Shown here piece by piece: positions 59,969 through 64,000 of a DNA stretch of 64,000 nucleotides (position 1 is its first letter; each line of letters begins with the position of its first letter). This DNA comes from Pseudarthrobacter sp. NamE2. GTDB taxonomy: Bacteria; Actinomycetota; Actinomycetes; Actinomycetales; Micrococcaceae. The stretch spans positions 1-64,000 of the forward strand of contig NZ_VAHN01000018.1 of NCBI RefSeq assembly GCF_005796205.1, written 5' to 3'. The notes beneath the pieces were generated by a model, which saw nothing but the letters and a program-made list of their open reading frames with translations, did no database searches and had not been told where the DNA came from. Position numbers and translations under genes: made by a program.

Positions 59969-60017
59969 ACGACGGCGGCCCCGCACCTTTTCACTCAAGG
60001 TGCGGGGCCGCCGTCGT
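59969..60017. terminator. bidirectional terminator between the manB operon and pckG
   Basis: Perfect 21-bp inverted repeat (59969-59989 and 59997-60017) with a 7-nt loop TTCACTC, between convergent genes. Stem base ACGACGGCGG, as in the hairpin at 23769. Confidence 0.85.
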
Positions 60018-60037
60018 GCTTCAGATTGTTAGTCCTC

Positions 60038-61864
60038 TCAGGAGAGGCGTTCCTTCAGGCCTGCCAGTTCGGACTGGAGCGCCTGGGGCAGGGATCCGCC
60101 GAAGTTGGCGAACCATTCCTCGATCGAGGCGAGTTCAGTGGCCCATTCGGCGGGATCGACCTTGACGGCTTCCTCGACCTGCGCCGGGGTCATGTCCAGG
60201 CCCTCGAGGTCGATGGAGTCACCGGTGGGAACGAAACCGATGGGGGTTTCGACGGCGTCAGCCTTGCCTTCGAGGCGCTCGATGGCCCACTTGAGGACGC
60301 GGGCGTTGTCACCGAAACCTGGCCAGGCGAAGCCGCCCTCTGAGTTCCGGCGGAACCAGTTGACCAGGAAAATCCTGGGCAGGCGCTCCGGGTTGGCCTT
60401 GGCGGACAGGTTGACCCAGTGGTTCAGGTAATCGCCGGCGTCGTAGCCAATGAACGGCAGCATGGCCATGGGGTCGCGGCGGACCACGCCCACCGCGCCA
60501 GCAGCAGCAGCGGTGGTTTCGGAGGACAGGGTGGAGCCCATGAAGATGCCGTTGGACCAGCTGCGCGCCTCGGTGACCAGCGGGATGGTCGTCTTGCGGC
60601 GGCCGCCAAACAGGATGGCGGACAGTTCCACGCCGTCCGGGTTGTGGTATTCCTCTGCCAGCATGTCGATCTGGTCGATGGGGGTGCAGAACCGCGAGTT
60701 CGGGTGGGCAGCGGGCTTGCCGGATTCCGGCGTCCAGGAGTTGCCCTGCCAGTCGGTCAGGTGGCCAGGCACTTCTTCCGTCATGCCCTCCCACCACACG
60801 CCGCCGTCGTCGGTCAGTGCAACGTTGGTGAAGATGCTGTTGCCTTTGGCAATGGCGCGCATGGCGTTGGGGTTGGTGCCCCAGCCGGTACCCGGTGCAA
60901 CACCAAAGAGGCCGGCCTCCGGGTTGACGGCGCGGAGCTCGCCTTCCTTGCCGAAACGCATCCAGGTGATGTCGTCACCGAGGGTCTCCACCTTCCATCC
61001 CTTGACGGTGGGATCCAGCAGGGCAAGGTTGGTCTTGCCGCAGGCGGACGGAAAGGCAGCAGCGACGTAGTACGTCTTCTGCTCCGGGGAGGTCAGCTTG
61101 AGGATGAGCATGTGCTCGGCCAGCCAGCCCTCGTCCCGCGCCATGACGGAGGCGATACGAAGGGCGTAGCACTTCTTGCCCAGCAGGGCGTTGCCGCCGT
61201 AGCCGGAGCCGAAGGACCAGATGGAGCGCTCTTCGGGGAAGTGGACGATCCACTTGTCCGGGTTGCACGGCCACGGAACATCTTCCTGGCCGGGCTCCAG
61301 CGGCGCACCCACGGAGTGCAGTGCCGGGACGAAGAAGGCATTGGTCTCCGTGATGCGGTTCAGGACGTCGGTGCCGATGCGGGCCATGATCCGCATCGAG
61401 GCGACAACGTAGGCGCTGTCCGTGATCTCGACGCCGAACTTCGGGTCCTCGGCGTCGAGGTGGCCCATCACGAAGGGGATGACGTACATGGTCCGGCCGC
61501 GCATGGAACCGGCAAAGAGTCCGCGCAGCTTTTCCTTCATCTCGGCCGGGGCCATCCAGTTGTTGGTGAAGCCGGCGTCACGCTTGTTTTCGGAGCAGAT
61601 GAAGGTTTGCTCCTCTACCCGGGCCACGTCAGCGGGGTCCGAGAAGGCGGCGAAGGAGTTGGGGAAGAGTTCCTGGTTCAGCGGAGTCAGGGTGCCGGCG
61701 GCGACGAGCTCGCCGGTGAGGCGGGTGTTTTCCTCCTCGGATCCGTCAACCCAGTAGATGCGGTCCGGCTGCGTAAGCTCAGCAACCTCTTCGACCCATG
61801 CCAGCAGGCCGGCATGTGTGGTGGGTGCTTTCTCAAGCAGCGGCTTCTGCGCCAGATCGCCCAT
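60038..61864 (-). CDS. pckG: phosphoenolpyruvate carboxykinase (GTP)
   Basis: 608 residues from the ATG at 61864, which has AAGGAA upstream. GTP-type PEPCK converting oxaloacetate and GTP to PEP, the first committed gluconeogenic step. P-loop FPSACGKTN at 271-279 with the reactive C275; FGGRRKTTIPLV, and WNMGW-like WFRRNSEGGFAWPGFGDN near the C-terminus bind nucleotide and metal. Its presence fits gluconeogenic feeding into the glucan genes at the left. Monocistronic. Confidence 0.96.
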   Translation of the reverse strand: MGDLAQKPLLEKAPTTHAGLLAWVEEVAELTQPDRIYWVDGSEEENTRLTGELVAAGTLTPLNQELFPNSFAAFSDPADVARVEEQTFICSENKRDAGFTNNWMAPAEMKEKLRGLFAGSMRGRTMYVIPFVMGHLDAEDPKFGVEITDSAYVVASMRIMARIGTDVLNRITETNAFFVPALHSVGAPLEPGQEDVPWPCNPDKWIVHFPEERSIWSFGSGYGGNALLGKKCYALRIASVMARDEGWLAEHMLILKLTSPEQKTYYVAAAFPSACGKTNLALLDPTVKGWKVETLGDDITWMRFGKEGELRAVNPEAGLFGVAPGTGWGTNPNAMRAIAKGNSIFTNVALTDDGGVWWEGMTEEVPGHLTDWQGNSWTPESGKPAAHPNSRFCTPIDQIDMLAEEYHNPDGVELSAILFGGRRKTTIPLVTEARSWSNGIFMGSTLSSETTAAAAGAVGVVRRDPMAMLPFIGYDAGDYLNHWVNLSAKANPERLPRIFLVNWFRRNSEGGFAWPGFGDNARVLKWAIERLEGKADAVETPIGFVPTGDSIDLEGLDMTPAQVEEAVKVDPAEWATELASIEEWFANFGGSLPQALQSELAGLKERLS

Positions 61865-62141
61865 TGCAGTTCCCTTCCTCGGGGTTGATCGGTGTGTGCT
61901 AAATGCTATGGTCCGGACCACTGCGGATTTTTGGCAGCTTGCTGGCTAAAACCTGCCGCCGAAATCCCGATCCGCGGAAATTCAAGGAATATTTGGCGAA
62001 AAGTCTATGATTAAGTGACGAAGGTCACCTGTACCGGTCTAGTCGTGCAGATTACACAGCTCCCGATTTGGCGCTGCGGCCAACCTCGCGTAAAGTAATT
62101 CGAGGTTCAGGGAGAGCGGTTCTTCTCCAGGAACACGAGAT

Positions 62142-62215
<74 letters not shown>

Positions 62216-62222
62216 CGGACAG

Positions 62223-62254
62223 GGTCCGCACAGGTTCGCCGGTGCGGACCTTTT
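62223..62254 (+). terminator. terminator of tRNA-Arg
   Basis: GGTCCGCAC (62223-62231) and GTGCGGACC (62242-62250) followed by TTTT. Confidence 0.85.
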
Positions 62255-62302
62255 GCGTTAAGCAAAATTACCGCGCTCCCTGCTTCCGCCCGGACGCGTC
62301 AC

Positions 62303-62329
62303 TTGGCTGTCGGCACCCCGGCGTAGGCT
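62303..62329 (+). promoter_or_regulatory. candidate leaderless promoter of the flavoprotein gene
   Basis: TTGGCT (62303-62308) and TAGGCT (62324-62329), 15 bases apart, with the ATG 7 bases after the -10 and no ribosome-binding site. Confidence 0.45.
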
Positions 62330-62335
62330 TTCCCC

Positions 62336-63790
62336 ATGACGCCGGATGCTGTGGAGCACGAGTTTGACGTAGTGGTGATCGGCGCGGGCGCCGTTGGGGA
62401 AAATGTGGCCGGCAGGGTGGTGCAGGGCGGATTGACGGCGGTGCTGGTGGAAGCGGAACTGGTAGGCGGCGAATGCTCATACTGGGCCTGCATGCCGTCC
62501 AAGGCCCTGCTTCGCCCGGGCACCGCACTGCACGGAGCCCAGACCACACCCGGCGCCAAGGAAGCAGTCACGCGCATCCTGGACGCACCGGCAGTACTGA
62601 AGCGCCGGGACTATATGACCTCCAACTGGCAGGATGACAGCCAGGTGCAGTGGGTTAAGGACACGGGAATTGAACTGATCCGCGGGCACGCCCGGCTGAC
62701 CGCACCCAAGCTTGTGGAGGTGGCCGGCCTGGAGGGGACATCTCACCGCATACAGGCCCGGCACGCTGTAGTCCTCGCCAGCGGGTCCGCACCCAATACT
62801 CCCCCGGTTGAAGGACTGAAGGACCTTCCGGTGTGGGGTACCCGGGAAGCCACCTCCGCAAAGGAGATCCCGGAGCGTCTCGCCGTCCTGGGCGGCGGTG
62901 TGGCAGGCACCGAACTGGCACAGGCTTTCGCGCGCCTGGGAGCAGCCGTAACACTTGTTGCCCGGAGCGGACTGCTGGGCAACTTCCCCATGGAGGCTGC
63001 GCAACTGGTAGCCGCCGGCCTGCGGGCAGACGGCGTCGAACTCCGCCTCAACACCGCCACACATCGGATCACCGGAAACGATGACGGCACCTTCAGCCTG
63101 GTACTGGGCGACGGCACCACCGTCACCGCGGACAAGGTCCTGGTTTCCACGGGCCGTCGTCCCGCACTTGCAGGCCTGGGCCTGGAAAGCGTCGGATTCG
63201 AAGCGGACGGGGACGGCCGGCTGGCCCTTACCACGGACAGTTCCGGCCTGGTGCAGGGCATACCGGGCGATGAGCCCTGGCTTTACGCCGTGGGGGACGC
63301 TGCCGGCCACAACCTTTACACCCACCAGGGCAAGTACGAGGCCCGGGCTGCGGGTGACGCCATCGCTGCCCGGGCAAAGGGCGAACTTGCGGGCAGACCA
63401 GCCGCTTGGAGCCGCTACGCCCACACAGCCAACCAGCACGCAGTACCCAGCGTTGTTTTCACGGATCCCGAGCTTGCGTCGGTTGGCCGCACCCTGCAGA
63501 AGGCGCAGAAGGACGGGTACAACGCCTCATCCGTTGAGCTCCCCATCCAGGTTGCAGGTTCGTCGCTGCGTGCGGAGAACTACGAGGGATGGGCACAGCT
63601 GGTGGTGGATGAGGACCGGAAGGTACTCCTCGGCGCCACTTTCGCGGGTCCCGACGTTGCCGAACTGCTGCATGCTGCAACGATCGCAGTGGTGGGTGAA
63701 GTGCCCCTGGAGCGGTTGTGGCATGCGGTGCCGTCGTACCCCACCATCAGTGAGGTGTGGCTCCGGCTCCTGGAGAAGTACGGCCTCTGA
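62336..63790 (+). CDS. pyridine nucleotide-disulfide oxidoreductase family flavoprotein
   Basis: 484 residues. FDVVVIGAGAVGENVAG (about 10-26) binds FAD; the redox pair C47 and C52 lies in GGECSYWACMPSK; LAVLGGGVAGTELAQAF is the NAD(P)H motif; the FAD-binding ending LYAVGDAAG is present. The C-terminal interface reads SYPTISE where lipoamide dehydrogenase and MerA have HPTLSE/HPT.SE: the catalytic His is replaced by Tyr. The substrate is therefore unlikely to be lipoamide; a quinone or another disulfide is possible. ATG at 62336 appears leaderless. Confidence 0.88.
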   Translation: MTPDAVEHEFDVVVIGAGAVGENVAGRVVQGGLTAVLVEAELVGGECSYWACMPSKALLRPGTALHGAQTTPGAKEAVTRILDAPAVLKRRDYMTSNWQDDSQVQWVKDTGIELIRGHARLTAPKLVEVAGLEGTSHRIQARHAVVLASGSAPNTPPVEGLKDLPVWGTREATSAKEIPERLAVLGGGVAGTELAQAFARLGAAVTLVARSGLLGNFPMEAAQLVAAGLRADGVELRLNTATHRITGNDDGTFSLVLGDGTTVTADKVLVSTGRRPALAGLGLESVGFEADGDGRLALTTDSSGLVQGIPGDEPWLYAVGDAAGHNLYTHQGKYEARAAGDAIAARAKGELAGRPAAWSRYAHTANQHAVPSVVFTDPELASVGRTLQKAQKDGYNASSVELPIQVAGSSLRAENYEGWAQLVVDEDRKVLLGATFAGPDVAELLHAATIAVVGEVPLERLWHAVPSYPTISEVWLRLLEKYGL

Positions 63791-63797
63791 CGACTAT

Positions 63798-63826
63798 TTG
63801 AACTGACCGGTCAGTTTAATTAGACT
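63798..63826 (+). promoter_or_regulatory. promoter with palindromic TetR-type operator in the spacer
   Basis: TTGAAC (63798-63803), 17 bases, TAGACT (63821-63826). A perfect 16-bp palindrome AACTGACCGGTCAGTT occupies 63801-63816, within the spacer, where a bound repressor would block RNA polymerase. ACTGACCGGTCAGT-type sites are typical TetR/AcrR operators. Confidence 0.7.
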
Positions 63827-63858
63827 GGAGGCAACTGCATTTCCTGTGAAAGATTATC

Positions 63859-64000
63859 TTGCTCTCAGCGCACCAGCTTTATGTCAAAGGCCGCCGCGGT
63901 CCCCTGCTTCCTCCCACATCACTCCGGGTGAACCGTGGCGAACTGCTGCTCGTTACGGGCACCCGCCAGGACCAGCGCACAGCGCTTGCATTGACCGTCA
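63859..64000 (+). CDS. probable ABC transporter ATP-binding protein (N-terminal part, cut by window end)
   Basis: The frame after a TGA at 63847 reads LSAHQLYVKGRRGPLLPPTS, then LRVNRGELLLVTGTRQDQRTALALTV, the opening of an ABC ATPase subunit up to the Walker A region, where the usual GxxGxGKST is degenerate (GTRQDQRTAL). No ATG or GTG is in frame; TTG at 63859 or ATT at 63853 would be the start. Similar ATPases sit beside TetR regulators and YhgE/Pip-type exporters in Micrococcaceae, which matches the operator upstream. The rest is outside the window. Confidence 0.55.
   Translation, partial: MLSAHQLYVKGRRGPLLPPTSLRVNRGELLLVTGTRQDQRTALALTV

Overview
This 64 kb window is GC-rich chromosomal DNA from an actinobacterium, most likely a Micrococcaceae member of the Arthrobacter/Pseudarthrobacter type. 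The evidence is the gene content and order: the GlgE trehalose/glycogen pathway, CarD, SenX3-RegX3-PhoU, a Bpa-type proteasome activator, GTP-dependent PEP carboxykinase, frequent ATGA overlaps and apparently leaderless starts. The genus call is inferred from protein style; no database search was possible. Most of the window is ordinary core genome.

Layout. 0.2-15.4 kb is an alpha-glucan/trehalose block. A minus-strand operon glgE - treS - (maltokinase::glgB fusion) converts trehalose to maltose, then maltose-1-phosphate, then linear glucan, then branched glucan. Divergent glgP degrades glucan, and glgX (debranching) lies further along. Between them are a thiamine-diphosphate enzyme and a secreted guanyl-specific RNase with its barstar-type inhibitor. 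15.5-20.8 kb carries rlmB, cysS, ispF, ispD, carD and a lipoprotein. 20.9-24.6 kb is the phosphate-sensing set regX3/senX3 with divergent phoU, then gpm. 24.7-30.7 kb carries a methyltransferase, a DUF2516 protein, a trans-sulfuration PLP enzyme and the overlapping cluster tmk - holB - lipoprotein hydrolase.

30.8-35.2 kb is the accessory zone. It starts right after tRNA-Thr(CGT), is bracketed by a 60-bp imperfect direct repeat 3,185 bp apart, and holds broken genes (a frameshifted serine hydrolase and a small hypothetical), a HAD-like gene with an altered catalytic motif, and orphan membrane or lipoproteins. It reads as a decayed insertion. 35.2-44.3 kb is mixed: a DUF808 membrane protein, a GNAT remnant, a coiled-coil protein, an aldo/keto reductase, the proteasome activator Bpa, a CstA/YbdD transporter pair, and PadR with a quinone reductase. 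44.4-55.5 kb has two tRNA-Ser genes, a VOC protein, a 1511-residue secreted nuclease/5'-nucleotidase, an FAD/NAD(P)-binding protein and a prolyl oligopeptidase coupled to a GNAT. 55.5-64 kb has a RecQ-type helicase with a phosphoribosyltransferase-like tail, phosphomannomutase, PEP carboxykinase, tRNA-Arg(ACG), a flavoprotein reductase, and the start of a probable ABC ATPase gene behind a palindromic operator.

No clear new multi-gene system was found. The best leads are a hairpin that buries the bpa start codon, the repeat-flanked decayed island next to tRNA-Thr, a dispersed palindrome in two copies, the RecQ-phosphoribosyltransferase fusion, a RegX3-type box between senX3 and phoU, and the operator-in-promoter arrangement at the right edge.
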